From Mucilaginibacter inviolabilis (GTDB taxonomy: Bacteria; Bacteroidota; Bacteroidia; Sphingobacteriales; Sphingobacteriaceae): a DNA stretch of 64,000 nt. The notes under the pieces are model-generated. The model saw only the letters and a program-made list of their open reading frames with translations. It was not told where the DNA came from and searched no databases. Shown here piece by piece: positions 1 through 8,625 of this stretch. Every line of letters starts with the position of its first letter. Position 1 is the first letter of the stretch. The stretch is from NCBI RefSeq assembly GCF_011089895.1, contig NZ_JAANAT010000001.1:1-64000 (forward strand), written 5' to 3'. A program made the translations under genes and the position numbers.

Positions 1-110
1 TCAGGTGCCTATATCGGCGGTGTCTACCTCTTCCCATTCCGAACAGAGAAGTCAAGCCCGCCAGAGCCGATGGTACTGCGGTAAAACGTGGGAGAGTAGG
101 TCGGTGCCAA
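1..110 (+). rRNA. rrf: 5S ribosomal RNA
   Basis: The sequence has the universal 5S core (CCGAACAGAGAAG, GCCGATGGTACTGC, GTGGGAGAGTAGG). The terminal helix I can form between GGTGCC at 4-9 and GGTGCC at 103-108 using two G-U pairs. The 5' end is at or just before the window start, so the 16S and 23S genes would lie upstream. A terminator follows at 141-170. Confidence 0.95.
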
Positions 111-140
111 ATCTTATCACCTTAAATGGTGTAAAACTTA

Positions 141-170
141 AAGCCTCAGAGTTATCTGAGGCTTTTTTTA
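141..170 (+). terminator. Rho-independent terminator of the rRNA operon
   Basis: AAGCCTCAGA and TCTGAGGCTT form a 10-bp stem with a short loop followed by a run of seven T. It ends the 5S transcript. Confidence 0.9.
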
Positions 171-274
171 TTGCTCTTTTTTTCTGGTTTATATCTTTTT
201 CGTCTATAGCCCTTATCCTGTGGCTTTATCTGGTGAGACTAGCTTGTATTCCCTGTGTTATGTATCTCAATAAC

Positions 275-282
275 TATCTTTG
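275..282 (+). promoter_or_regulatory. Candidate Bacteroidota promoter -7 box
   Basis: TATCTTTG matches the Bacteroidota -7 consensus TAnnTTTG and lies 19 nt before the start codon at 302. No TTG is seen at the expected -33 spacing, so the call rests on the -7 box alone. Confidence 0.35.
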
Positions 283-301
283 ATTAGAAAAGTTAGAATT
301 T

Positions 302-559
302 ATGAGTAACGAAATATCAGCAACAGAGGTTGTAGATCGTGAATCCTTTATAAGGTTTTTAGGTTCCTTACGCAAGCAGTTTGAAAATAATCCAGGTATA
401 TGGGAAAATACTAAGCTTGGCGATTTTCTTGAAGCTTTGGAAATGTATACAGAAGATGTACAGGGCTATTATAATAATGTTTATCCAGGAATTAATGCAG
501 ACATCCCTTCCTGGCGGATATTCGCAGATATATTAAAAGGTGCTTCGATGTATGAGTAA
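302..559 (+). CDS. DUF7660-like small protein
   Basis: This 85-residue soluble protein has no signal peptide or membrane segment. The order of conserved features resembles the DUF7660 family as I recall it: an N-terminal helix with FIRFL, a WENTKLGDFLEAL stretch near residues 35-47, an acidic EDVQGYYNN segment, and a C-terminal SWRIFADIL block ending in YE. These proteins are common as solitary genes in Bacteroidota and some look immunity-like, but no function is established. It sits alone behind the rRNA operon and no toxin gene is beside it. The family match is from memory; the reading frame itself is secure. Confidence 0.7.
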   Translation: MSNEISATEVVDRESFIRFLGSLRKQFENNPGIWENTKLGDFLEALEMYTEDVQGYYNNVYPGINADIPSWRIFADILKGASMYE

Positions 560-756
560 GATGAGGGTATAGACATTGTTTTCATTAACGAAATTAATAT
601 TGGCGATTAGTAAAAGTCAAACTATGGGAGTTGGTAATATTGGGTTTTTCCGGCAGAAAACTCTGGCATCGGTAGTAATATAAGGTCTTCAATAGATAAA
701 AGCTCCCCTAAAACAATTGTTAAACAGAATTTATTCTTTATTAGTTATCTATCTAT

Positions 757-1989
757 ATGTGTTCTATTAAATACTTTTTAGCAGTTAATATTTTTATGCT
801 TTCAGGGTTGACGGCAAGTGCACAACAAGTAGCATATGCCATAATGCCGGGAAAGGGGATCAGTTCCATCTCATCATTTTCGGAGGGCGTAGCAAAAGCA
901 AAGATAGGATTAGGAAAGACCGGATTTGTAGATAATACGGGAAAGTTTGTAGTTAAAGCTATATATGAAGATGCCGGGAGTTTTCATGACGGATTGGCCT
1001 GGGTGAGTAAAACCATTGATAATAATTTGAAATATGGTTTTATCGACAAAACAGGAACCCTGCAGATCCCTTTTCTGTTTGATGAAGTAAAAGATTTTTC
1101 GTTTAACCGGGCAGCCGTAAAGAAAAGTGGCCGGTGGCAATATATTGATAAAAGAGGAAAGATGGTATTGAATAGCTCTTTCGTTCGGATCGATACCTTA
1201 ATTGACAATATGTACAATGGTGCTTATAATGAAATAAAAGCAAATCCGACATCTTTTCATAGCGGATTATTATTGGTTCACCGTGGAAACAGGTATGGCT
1301 ATGCTGACACCTCTGGGAAAATGATTATCCCCCCTAAATTTTATATGGCGAGAGATTTTTCAGATGGTGTTGCGCTCATTGTAACGGATACTGTTGTATC
1401 AGCACAAATGACAGGTAACGATACTTTGAACAAAATGTACAATAAACTTCCGCCTGACCCGGCAACTTTTAAATGGAGTTTAATTGACAGCACCGGAAAA
1501 GTGTTATGTACATTAGATTCTGCCAAAAGCATAAAAGAACTGGGAGAGGGGCTCACCGCATTTACAAATGGTGATGATTATTCGGCAATATGGGGTATCG
1601 TTAATAAAAATGGAAAAGTAATTTTAGCACCGCAGTTTGAAAAACAGCCCATAGGTTGTTCGGATGGTGTTGTCCTTGTTCAGGTCGATGGCCAGTCAGG
1701 TGATAACAAAGACGGATATTTATTAACCTTTGATAAAGCAGGCAACCGAATTGCTAAAATACCACTTTGTAATGCCGGCAATTGTATCAACGATTCCAAT
1801 TTGAATTTCCACGAGGGATTACTGGCGGTTAAGGTAGGCCGTATGTGGGGCTATATGGATAAAAACGGCAATATGGCGATCCCCCCGCAATTCGATACCG
1901 CGTTAGATTTTCAAAATGGACTGGCAGTTATCGTGACGATGGATAGTCAGGTGGGGGCAATTAATAACCCTTTAAAAGAGAAAAGGTGA
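757..1989 (+). CDS. Exported WG-repeat protein
   Basis: This 410-residue protein begins with a signal peptide (hydrophobic core about residues 5-20, cleavage near ASAQQ). The mature part is a series of about seven WG repeats, each with a W/Y-G-x-I/V-D-x-x-G-K core followed by I-P-P-x-F and F-x-x-G-L/V-A-x-V. Clear copies are YGFIDKTG, WQYIDKRG, YGYADTSG, WSLIDSTG, WGIVNKNG and WGYMDKNG. WG repeats form beta-rich scaffolds, and in Bacteroidota they are found in secreted or surface proteins of unknown role. The gene stands alone and is followed by a hairpin terminator at 1998. The function is unknown beyond a likely binding or structural role. Confidence 0.85.
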   Translation: MCSIKYFLAVNIFMLSGLTASAQQVAYAIMPGKGISSISSFSEGVAKAKIGLGKTGFVDNTGKFVVKAIYEDAGSFHDGLAWVSKTIDNNLKYGFIDKTGTLQIPFLFDEVKDFSFNRAAVKKSGRWQYIDKRGKMVLNSSFVRIDTLIDNMYNGAYNEIKANPTSFHSGLLLVHRGNRYGYADTSGKMIIPPKFYMARDFSDGVALIVTDTVVSAQMTGNDTLNKMYNKLPPDPATFKWSLIDSTGKVLCTLDSAKSIKELGEGLTAFTNGDDYSAIWGIVNKNGKVILAPQFEKQPIGCSDGVVLVQVDGQSGDNKDGYLLTFDKAGNRIAKIPLCNAGNCINDSNLNFHEGLLAVKVGRMWGYMDKNGNMAIPPQFDTALDFQNGLAVIVTMDSQVGAINNPLKEKR

Positions 1990-1997
1990 TTGCCGAA

Positions 1998-2025
1998 TGT
2001 AAATCTCAAGATTTACAGGTTTTTG
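1998..2025 (+). terminator. Terminator after WG-repeat gene
   Basis: TGTAAATCT and AGATTTACA form a 9-bp stem with a two-base loop, followed by GGTTTTTGCTTTT. It starts 9 nt after the stop codon. Confidence 0.6.
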
Positions 2026-2113
2026 CTTTTAAGCTAATTTACAACTTATCCATAAGTTACTTCGCAAGCATTCTTATTTATATATAATGACAAACTAACT
2101 ACAAGTTGATCTA

Positions 2114-2121
2114 TAACTTTG
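2114..2121 (+). promoter_or_regulatory. Promoter -7 box for the sigma factor gene
   Basis: TAACTTTG is an exact TAnnTTTG match 28 nt before the TTG start at 2150. No convincing -33 TTG is present. This would place the transcription start about 20 nt before the gene. Confidence 0.45.
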
Positions 2122-2149
2122 CGTCAAATACTTTAAAACATCCATATCG

Positions 2150-2731
2150 TTGACACAAGACTGTAACATATTTGAAATTTGGGAAGAGTACAAATCATCT
2201 CTTTATCGCTTTATCCTGAACCGGGTTCTGGAAGAGGAGGAGGCTAAAGATTTGCTGCAAGAGGTACTTTTAAAAAGTTATCAGTATTGTTCAAAGGGAA
2301 AAACCGTGTTTTATCTTAAGTCCTGGTTATATAAAATAGCAACTAATACTATTATTGACTATTATAAAAAAGCGGGCAACCGGCAGCCATTGGTGGACGA
2401 TCTGATTGCTGAGGAAAATAATGGATCTGTAATAGGTGAGGCATCAGTTTACATTAAAGCGTTATTGCGTCTGTTACCTGATGAATATGCGATTCCTTTG
2501 GCTATGTATGATTTGGGTGATATCAGCCAGAAAGACATTGCCCAAAAACTAGACTTGAGTTTAACGAATACCAAATCGCGTATACAACGAGGACGAGTGA
2601 AGCTAAAAGAGCGTTTTTTAGAATGCTGTGCTGTGACCTTTGATGAGAATGGGGAAATGATCAGCTTTGATATTAAGCCTCAGTGCAAGGAGTTACAGGC
2701 AGAAAAAATGCGACTCGAAAAAATATTTTAA
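2150..2731 (+). CDS. sigZ: ECF RNA polymerase sigma factor, SigZ type
   Basis: This 193-residue sigma-70 family member starts at a TTG codon; no in-frame ATG lies early enough to keep region 2. Region 2 (about residues 10-75) contains the DLLQEVLLKSY helix and the SWLYKIATNTIIDYYKK -10-binding segment. Region 4 (about 105-150) has ISQKDIAQKLDLSLTNTKSRIQRGR, a sigma-4 helix-turn-helix. The C-terminal tail with paired Cys (ECC) and an IKPQCK element is typical of SigZ and could hold a redox- or metal-sensing site; that role is inference. It is followed after 60 nt by an SDR gene and then a thioredoxin-fold gene, an arrangement consistent with a small stress regulon. No anti-sigma gene is adjacent. 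Confidence 0.85.
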   Translation: MTQDCNIFEIWEEYKSSLYRFILNRVLEEEEAKDLLQEVLLKSYQYCSKGKTVFYLKSWLYKIATNTIIDYYKKAGNRQPLVDDLIAEENNGSVIGEASVYIKALLRLLPDEYAIPLAMYDLGDISQKDIAQKLDLSLTNTKSRIQRGRVKLKERFLECCAVTFDENGEMISFDIKPQCKELQAEKMRLEKIF

Positions 2732-2791
2732 TTTCTTCTGCATCTTTTTTCAGATAGCCAGTCATAGGAGCAAATTTTAAAGGATTCTCTT

Positions 2792-3562
2792 ATGAACAAT
2801 CAATTTCAAAACAAAACAGCCATTGTCATTGGCGGGAGTAGCGGTATTGGAAAAGCTACTGCTAAAGAATTATTGCAGCAAGGTGCCGAATGGGTAGCCA
2901 TTATAGCCAATGACCAAACAAAATTAAATGAGGCCCAGAAAGAATTATCCACACTTGGATATGTCAAAACTTTTAAAGCCAACCTAACCAGCTGGACAGA
3001 CGTTAATAGAGTTATCGAATATGTTAAAAGTTTGGACAAAACAGACTTACTGGTCAATGCAGCCGGGGTCTTTCACCCCAAAACATTTGTTGAGCATACC
3101 ACTGCCGATTATGATAAATATCTTGATCTGAATAAGGCAACCTTCTTTATTACCCAGCAAATAGTTAAAAATATGATTAAACAAGGGTATGGCAGCATCG
3201 TTAATGTGGGTAGCATGTGGGCACATCAGGCTGTCTTGGCAACGCCTTCATCAGCCTATTCCTTAGCTAAAGCTGGCCTGCATAGCTTAACTCAGCATCT
3301 TGCAATGGAGCTGGCCGCAAACCATGTTCGTGTAAATGCAGTAGCCCCGGCAGTAGTGGTTACTCCAATTTATGGTGCTTTTATTGAAAAAGAGAAGATC
3401 GAAGAAACACTACAGGGTTTTAATTCATTTCATCCAATTGGTAGGGTAGGCAGGCCAGAGGATATCGCCAAAACTATATGTTTTTTACTATCAGACGAAA
3501 GCTCATGGGTTACAGGTGTTGTTTGGGACATTGATGGTGGAGTAATGGCTGGCCGTAATTAA
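2792..3562 (+). CDS. SDR-family NAD(P)-dependent oxidoreductase
   Basis: This 256-residue classical short-chain dehydrogenase has a Rossmann fold. The cofactor loop GGSSGIG spans residues 14-20, a variant of TGxxxGIG. NAAG is present near residue 90, and the catalytic set is Ser in VGSMW with Tyr156 and Lys160 in YSLAK. The ending WVTGVVWDIDGG is the usual FabG-like C terminus. The substrate cannot be read from the sequence. It is 60 nt downstream of the SigZ-type gene in the same direction and probably cotranscribed. A stable hairpin at 3628 separates it from the next gene. Confidence 0.88.
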   Translation: MNNQFQNKTAIVIGGSSGIGKATAKELLQQGAEWVAIIANDQTKLNEAQKELSTLGYVKTFKANLTSWTDVNRVIEYVKSLDKTDLLVNAAGVFHPKTFVEHTTADYDKYLDLNKATFFITQQIVKNMIKQGYGSIVNVGSMWAHQAVLATPSSAYSLAKAGLHSLTQHLAMELAANHVRVNAVAPAVVVTPIYGAFIEKEKIEETLQGFNSFHPIGRVGRPEDIAKTICFLLSDESSWVTGVVWDIDGGVMAGRN

Positions 3563-3627
3563 CTTTAAGAGAACTTCGACAAAAAACTGACCGGTTTTCA
3601 ATTAATCATTTGTAAATTACCAGTCAG

Positions 3628-3666
3628 GGTAAAGCCTGTTGAAAAACAGGCTTTACCTCATTTTTA
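3628..3666 (+). terminator. Terminator after the SDR gene
   Basis: GGTAAAGCCTGTT and AACAGGCTTTACC form a perfect 13-bp stem with a GAAA loop (3628-3657), followed by TCATTTTTAAT. It probably ends the sigZ-SDR transcript or attenuates into the next gene. Confidence 0.75.
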
Positions 3667-3684
3667 ATAATAAAAGTATAATCG

Positions 3685-4242
3685 ATGGATTTTTTAGCTT
3701 ATCAGCAGCTCTTTCAAGACATTTTAGACGGACCTAATCCGCCAGCGCCTTACGATAGCCCGGATTATTTGAATTATACCAGACTAAACTGGTCGCGGCA
3801 GCAAAGATGGTTAAAGATTGGTGTACTGAATGAGGAATTAGTTGCTGTGATAAAAAATATAAAGAAACAGCAATTCTGGACAGTCATCACCGAGCCCTGG
3901 TGTGGCGATGCGGCTCATTCATTGCCATTTATACATCGGTTATCAGAACTGAACCCTTTAATAAAGGTAAACTATCAATTAAGAGATACCGCGCCATTTT
4001 TAATCGATCAATACCTAAGCAATGGAAAAAAAACGATTCCCAAGCTAATCATAGCCGATCAGGAAAAGCATGACCTTGCTGTTTGGGGATCACGGCCAGC
4101 AGCGTGTCAGCTATTATACAATCGGTTGCTCGAAGAACACGTAGAAATGCAGCAAAAAAAGATTGAGTTACAGAAATGGTATAATGAAGACAAGGGCGTG
4201 AGCTTGCAAAATGAGCTTCTTGCAATTTTGCTGACTATATAA
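3685..4242 (+). CDS. Thioredoxin-family protein with a single active-site cysteine
   Basis: This 185-residue cytoplasmic protein resembles the Thioredoxin_9 group. The thioredoxin-fold core is WTVITEPWCGDAAHS, followed by a segment with IPKLIIAD, the cis-Pro region, near residue 118. The active-site motif is C73-G-D-A76: the second cysteine of the usual CxxC is absent, so a two-cysteine disulfide mechanism is not possible. A monothiol, chaperone or binding role is more likely. It follows the sigZ-SDR pair but a terminator hairpin lies between, 19 nt before its start. The same three-gene order has been seen near SigZ-type factors in related genomes as far as I recall; this was not checked. Confidence 0.75.
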   Translation: MDFLAYQQLFQDILDGPNPPAPYDSPDYLNYTRLNWSRQQRWLKIGVLNEELVAVIKNIKKQQFWTVITEPWCGDAAHSLPFIHRLSELNPLIKVNYQLRDTAPFLIDQYLSNGKKTIPKLIIADQEKHDLAVWGSRPAACQLLYNRLLEEHVEMQQKKIELQKWYNEDKGVSLQNELLAILLTI

Positions 4243-4615
4243 TTAGTAATTAAATATAGCAGGTTCAGACTTATTATTCTGGCATTTGATTGATTAGGAT
4301 ATCTGAGTAAAAGGTTTGTGCCAACTCTTAAAGTTAGGCTGTATTGTATTATGTAACCAGATATAGAAAATATTTTACTAAGTGATAATACTTTATGATT
4401 AAGATTAATCAAAGGGTAATGCTATATTATTCTTATGTATTTTTCTTTTGATATTTAGTATTTTTTATACATTTGAGCATTATAGTTTTTTATTGCTGTC
4501 CGCAATGTATATAAAGCTTAATGTTTTGTATGCATTGTACGAGTCATCCCTAGGCTCGTTTGAGAAAAACATCTATACCAATTTTATTTATTAATCTTTT
4601 AACTACAAAACATCT
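4243..4615 (+). promoter_or_regulatory. 373-nt AT-rich intergenic region with a candidate promoter
   Basis: No gene is apparent here. TACATTTG at 4468-4475 matches TAnnTTTG and a TTG lies at 4448-4450, giving a 17-nt gap, slightly short of the usual 19. It points toward the beta-helix gene at 4616 and would leave a leader of about 135 nt. Nothing else stands out. Confidence 0.3.
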
Positions 4616-6205
4616 ATGAAAAATTTTAGGGAAGTAAGCATGCTGCTTATGAAATTCGCTATGCTTACAATTATTTTACCTGTTGCATCTTGCAATAAAA
4701 ATCAACTTATTGATAATAAATCGTCTGCCGGTATCCACCGTTCCGACAATAGTCTCGGTAAAGCGGATAGCACACTTACGATGTATTATGTAGATGGCAA
4801 AAATGGAAGTGATGCCAATGACGGTAAATCATTGCAAAAGGCCTGGAAAACAATCCAAAAGTCCTGTAATAGTGCAACACCCGGTAGTACAGTTGCTATT
4901 CTTGGGGGTGTTTATAATGAGCATGTTGTAGTTAATGTTTCGGGCTTAAGCGGCAAACCTATAAATTTTATTAACTACGCTAACGGAAGTGTTACTATAG
5001 ATGGTTCGGGTAAGCCTGGCAATGTGATATTAAAAATCGTTGACAAAAGCTACCTTAATTTTAGAGGACTAACTATTAAAAATCTTACGAAAAATAATGC
5101 ACAGGGAATTCTGGTTGATGCCACAGAGAACGGTGGAGTTACAGCACTTAGTTTTAAACATCTGGTAGTCTCGCAAATTAATTGGACGGCAAATGCTGCT
5201 ACCAAGCCAAATAGTAGCCAGAACGCTCAGGCTTTTATAGTTTATGGAGAAGGAACAACGCAGGCTAATGCAGTTACCAATTTAGTAATAGATAGCTGCG
5301 AGGTAAGTAATAATATACTGGGTTACAGTGAGGCAATTTCATTGGATGGTAATATAGACGGATTCTCCATTACACACTGCCTGGTGCATGATAATACCAA
5401 TATCGGCATTGCTGCAATTGGAAATTATGGTACAAGCGGAAATGCTCAGCTTGATCAGGCCAGAAATGGCATTATCCGTCAAAATATCTGCTATAGGGAT
5501 GTTGCTGCCTACTCCACTAGTGGCGGGATATATGTGGACGGTGGACGAGATATAAAAATTGAAAGGAATCTGAGCTATCAAAATGGCTTTGGTATCGAAG
5601 TAGGAAATGAGCAAAATGGATCGGCCAGCAATGTTACAGTTGTTTCAAATATACTTTACTCTAACCAGGATTCAGGGCTTGCATTTGGCGGATATGACGT
5701 AAAAACAACTGGCCAGGTATTGAATTGTTCATTTTATAATAACACCCTTTACATGAACGACACCGGTATGAACGGTAATGGAGAAGTTTTGATCACTAAG
5801 GCAACAAATTGCAAAATGGAAAACAATATTTTTTACACAGGTAATCAGGCATTGTTATTTAGTCTTACGCCGATAACTCCGCAACAAAATAACACGTTCA
5901 ACTTTAATTGTTTTTATTCGCCCGATGGTGATCAGAATAATGTAAGCGTAAATTGGTTAAAGAAAACGTATGATACTTTTGCAGCCTACACGAAAGACAC
6001 TAAACAAGACGGCAAATCAAAATATGTTAACCCTAATTTTAAAAATCCTACTGCATCATCTCCGGATTTTCATTTGACGGCCTTAAGTACTATTGCCAAA
6101 CTGGGTGATATCAATATTATTACCGACCCATCCCAAACTGATTATGACGGCATTCTTTTGATTAGTGGTGGAACAACTACCATTGGGGCATTTCAATTAC
6201 ATTAA
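4616..6205 (+). CDS. Right-handed parallel beta-helix lipoprotein
   Basis: This 529-residue protein starts with a lipoprotein signal ending in PVASC near residue 26, so it is anchored to a membrane and likely surface exposed. After a linker, residues 60-80 carry YYVDGKNGSDANDGKS and then AWKTIQ, the DUF1565-like start seen in many polysaccharide-lyase-like beta-helix proteins. The rest is Asn/Gly-rich rungs (NGFGIEVGNEQNG, NNTLYMNDTGMNGNG) forming a pectate-lyase-type solenoid. Catalytic residues cannot be assigned from sequence alone. A second protein with the same N-terminal signature is at 23885, inside the same carbohydrate region. The likely role is binding or cleavage of a plant polysaccharide. 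A terminator follows at 6219. Confidence 0.8.
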   Translation: MKNFREVSMLLMKFAMLTIILPVASCNKNQLIDNKSSAGIHRSDNSLGKADSTLTMYYVDGKNGSDANDGKSLQKAWKTIQKSCNSATPGSTVAILGGVYNEHVVVNVSGLSGKPINFINYANGSVTIDGSGKPGNVILKIVDKSYLNFRGLTIKNLTKNNAQGILVDATENGGVTALSFKHLVVSQINWTANAATKPNSSQNAQAFIVYGEGTTQANAVTNLVIDSCEVSNNILGYSEAISLDGNIDGFSITHCLVHDNTNIGIAAIGNYGTSGNAQLDQARNGIIRQNICYRDVAAYSTSGGIYVDGGRDIKIERNLSYQNGFGIEVGNEQNGSASNVTVVSNILYSNQDSGLAFGGYDVKTTGQVLNCSFYNNTLYMNDTGMNGNGEVLITKATNCKMENNIFYTGNQALLFSLTPITPQQNNTFNFNCFYSPDGDQNNVSVNWLKKTYDTFAAYTKDTKQDGKSKYVNPNFKNPTASSPDFHLTALSTIAKLGDINIITDPSQTDYDGILLISGGTTTIGAFQLH

Positions 6206-6218
6206 TGCATCATTCTAA

Positions 6219-6257
6219 AAAAAGGTATCGCATTACACCATGTGGTACCTTTTTTTA
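6219..6257. terminator. Bidirectional terminator between convergent genes
   Basis: AAAAAAAGGTA and TACCTTTTTTT form an A/T-flanked stem that ends with T runs on both strands. It lies between the beta-helix gene and the CHC2 protein on the minus strand, and touches the 3' end of the latter. Confidence 0.7.
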
Positions 6258-6524
6258 ATTTCCTGATCCTATCAGCTGCGCGATAGCTTCTTCTCGGCTT
6301 TTGCCCTCCATATACATGATAAACTCGATGGGGCCGCCGTCTTTGCCGCAGCCAAAACATTTGAAGATATTTTTTTCGGGCGATAACATAAATGAGGTTC
6401 CCTGATCTGCATGGAAGGGGCAGCGGCCTTTTAAATTTCTGCGGCTTTCTACAAGCAAAATATATTTGGAAGCAATGCTGACCAGGTCGGCCCCGGTTCG
6501 GGAATAAGTTTCTTCAGCAGACAT
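6255..6524 (-). CDS. Stand-alone CHC2 zinc-finger protein (DnaG N-domain-like)
   Basis: This 89-residue protein consists only of the CHC2 zinc-binding module of bacterial primase. The ligands are seen as CPFH (Cys-x2-His) near residues 34-37 and CFGCG (Cys-x2-Cys) near 55-59, with the flanking LKGRCPFH and FKCFGCGKDGG blocks and an FIMYMEG helix after them. The TOPRIM polymerase and helicase-binding domains of DnaG are absent, so it cannot be a complete primase. Such orphan modules are found in mobile elements and in some Bacteroidota chromosomes. No replication or plasmid gene is beside it. DNA binding is likely; the role is unknown. Confidence 0.82.
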   Translation of the reverse strand: MSAEETYSRTGADLVSIASKYILLVESRRNLKGRCPFHADQGTSFMLSPEKNIFKCFGCGKDGGPIEFIMYMEGKSREEAIAQLIGSGN

Positions 6525-6664
6525 AAAATGGTATTCTGTTTTACAGCGGGCAAAAATACATTTTAAGCGATTTTTTAAAAGATCTGGTACGCCATTGTGG
6601 AAAAATAATCAAGGGTAATTAATTCATCAACACCATTGCTCCTGGTGTTTGACCGTTTATAAGA

Positions 6665-6696
6665 AAATATCCCCTGCAATTTGCGATTTTACCCCC
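6665..6696 (+). promoter_or_regulatory. Candidate paired operator upstream of GH35
   Basis: AAATATCCCCT (6665-6675) and ATTTTACCCCC (6686-6696) have C-runs 21 bp apart. The same 11-bp unit ATTTTACCCCT occurs twice, 22 bp apart, upstream of the SusC gene at 15976. Tandem direct repeats two helical turns apart are what the dimeric AraC output domain of a hybrid two-component regulator typically binds. The regulator would be the protein at 25440; this is inference. Confidence 0.35.
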
Positions 6697-6765
6697 TTTA
6701 TTTTATCAGAAAAAGCCTGTATTTAGCAGGTACAACCTAACAAAATAACACCACCAATTAATTTT

Positions 6766-8595
6766 ATGCTTTTAAGAAATAAGTTACACGCCCTGTGTTC
6801 CGGTATTTTAATGCTGATAGCTTTATATACCCATGCACAAACTCAGCATTCCTTTGCTTTATCTGATACTGCCTTTATGCTGGATGGTAAACCATTCCAA
6901 ATGATCAGCGGCGAAATGCATTATCCCCGGGTACCTCGTGAAGCCTGGCGTGCCCGGATGAAAATGGCAAAGGCGATGGGCCTAAATACCATTGGCACCT
7001 ATGTTTTCTGGAACCTGCACGAACCACAGAAAGGCGAGTTTGATTTCAGCGGAAATAACGATGTGGCCGAGTTTGTAAAAATGGCACAACAGGAGGGGCT
7101 TTGGGTGATCCTAAGACCAAGTCCGTACGTTTGTGCCGAATGGGAGTTTGGTGGTTATCCTTATTGGTTGCAAAACGAAAAGGGTCTGGTTGTTCGCAGC
7201 AAAGAAGAGCAATATTTGAAAGAGTATGAAAAATATATCAAAGAAGTAGGCAAACAGCTGGCACCACTGCAAATCAATCATGGCGGTAATATCCTCATGG
7301 TGCAAATAGAAAATGAGTATGGATCATACGGTAGCGATAAAGAATACCTGCAGATCAATCAAAAGCTATTTAAAGAAGCTGGTTTTAATGGCTTGCTTTA
7401 TACCTGTGATCCTGCGCCCGATCTGGTAAACGGGCATTTGCCGGGATTGTTACCAGCGATAAATGGCGTGGATGATCCCGCGAAAGTAAAAAAGATCATC
7501 AACGAAAATCATGGAGGCAAAGGGCCTTACTATATAGCCGAATGGTACCCGGCTTGGTTTGATTGGTGGGGTACAAAGCATCATACTGTACCCGCGGAAC
7601 AATATAGCGGCCGGCTCGACTCCGTATTAGCTGCCGGTATTTCCATCAATATGTATATGTTTCATGGTGGTACTACCCGCGCATTTATGAACGGGGCCAA
7701 TTTTAAAGACGAAACACCCTACGAGCCACAGATAAGCAGCTATGATTATGACGCCCCCTTAGATGAAGCTGGTAATGCTACACCCAAATTTATGGCATTT
7801 AGAAGTGTGATCGAAAAGCATTTGCCGACAGGTGTGCATTTGCCGCCGGTTCCGGTTGCTAAACCCGCTGTGCAGATCCCGGCCATAAAGCTTACCCAGT
7901 CGGCAAGCATACTGCAGAATTTGCCGATAGCTAAGACTAGCCCCAAGCCGCTTACGTTTGAGGATTTGAACCAGGACTATGGGTTTGTATTATATCGGAC
8001 TACTGTAAAAGGAGGCATAAGTGGTTTGCTGAAATTACAGAGGTTAAGGGATTATGCCATTGTTATGGTTAACGGGAAAACTATCGGCACACTTGATCGC
8101 CGTTTAAAACAGGATAGCTTACCGGTTACCTTGCCTGCCGGTAATGTGACGCTGGATATATTGGTTGAAAATATGGGCCGGATTAATTTTGGCAAATATC
8201 TTTTACAAAATAAAAAGGGTATTACAGAAAAGGTGTTATTTAACCAGAAAGAGCTTACTGGCTGGAAAATGTATGGTTTGCCTTTCAAAAATCTGAACGG
8301 TTTAAAATATCAGCCGGTAGCTTACAAAGGTACGGCACCAGTAATTGAAAAAGGATCATTTAATTTGAATAAGGTTGCCGATACCTACCTGGATATGCGC
8401 AAATGGGGTAAGGGCCTGGTATGGGTAAATGGTCATAACTTAGGTAAATATTGGAACGTTGGGCCGCAGCAAACATTATATTTACCTGCGGAGTGGTTAA
8501 AAAAGGGACAAAATGAGGTAGAGGTTTTAGAACTGCTTAAGCCAGAACAAACTCTTTTACAAACATCCGAAAAACCTATTTTAGATCAGTTATAG
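6766..8595 (+). CDS. Glycoside hydrolase family 35 beta-galactosidase
   Basis: This 609-residue exported enzyme has a signal peptide (hydrophobic residues 9-22, cleavage near THAQT). The GH35 TIM barrel starts with MISGEMHYPRVPREAWRARM and contains IGTYVFWNLHEP. The acid/base is Glu184 in IENEYGSYG and the nucleophile is Glu259 in YIAEWYPAWFDWW. C-terminal jelly-roll domains end with KGLVWVNGHNLGKYW, the usual GH35 carbohydrate-binding-like module. It should remove terminal beta-galactosyl residues in the periplasm. It is followed after 30 nt by a mutarotase gene, probably in one operon. A possible operator shared with susC lies at 6665. Confidence 0.93.
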   Translation: MLLRNKLHALCSGILMLIALYTHAQTQHSFALSDTAFMLDGKPFQMISGEMHYPRVPREAWRARMKMAKAMGLNTIGTYVFWNLHEPQKGEFDFSGNNDVAEFVKMAQQEGLWVILRPSPYVCAEWEFGGYPYWLQNEKGLVVRSKEEQYLKEYEKYIKEVGKQLAPLQINHGGNILMVQIENEYGSYGSDKEYLQINQKLFKEAGFNGLLYTCDPAPDLVNGHLPGLLPAINGVDDPAKVKKIINENHGGKGPYYIAEWYPAWFDWWGTKHHTVPAEQYSGRLDSVLAAGISINMYMFHGGTTRAFMNGANFKDETPYEPQISSYDYDAPLDEAGNATPKFMAFRSVIEKHLPTGVHLPPVPVAKPAVQIPAIKLTQSASILQNLPIAKTSPKPLTFEDLNQDYGFVLYRTTVKGGISGLLKLQRLRDYAIVMVNGKTIGTLDRRLKQDSLPVTLPAGNVTLDILVENMGRINFGKYLLQNKKGITEKVLFNQKELTGWKMYGLPFKNLNGLKYQPVAYKGTAPVIEKGSFNLNKVADTYLDMRKWGKGLVWVNGHNLGKYWNVGPQQTLYLPAEWLKKGQNEVEVLELLKPEQTLLQTSEKPILDQL

Positions 8596-8625
8596 TAAAT
8601 TTGCTTTAACCAAAATAGACCCGTT

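Noticed and set aside
5..283. 92-codon open frame at the window start
   Set aside because: It runs through the 5S rRNA and its terminator.
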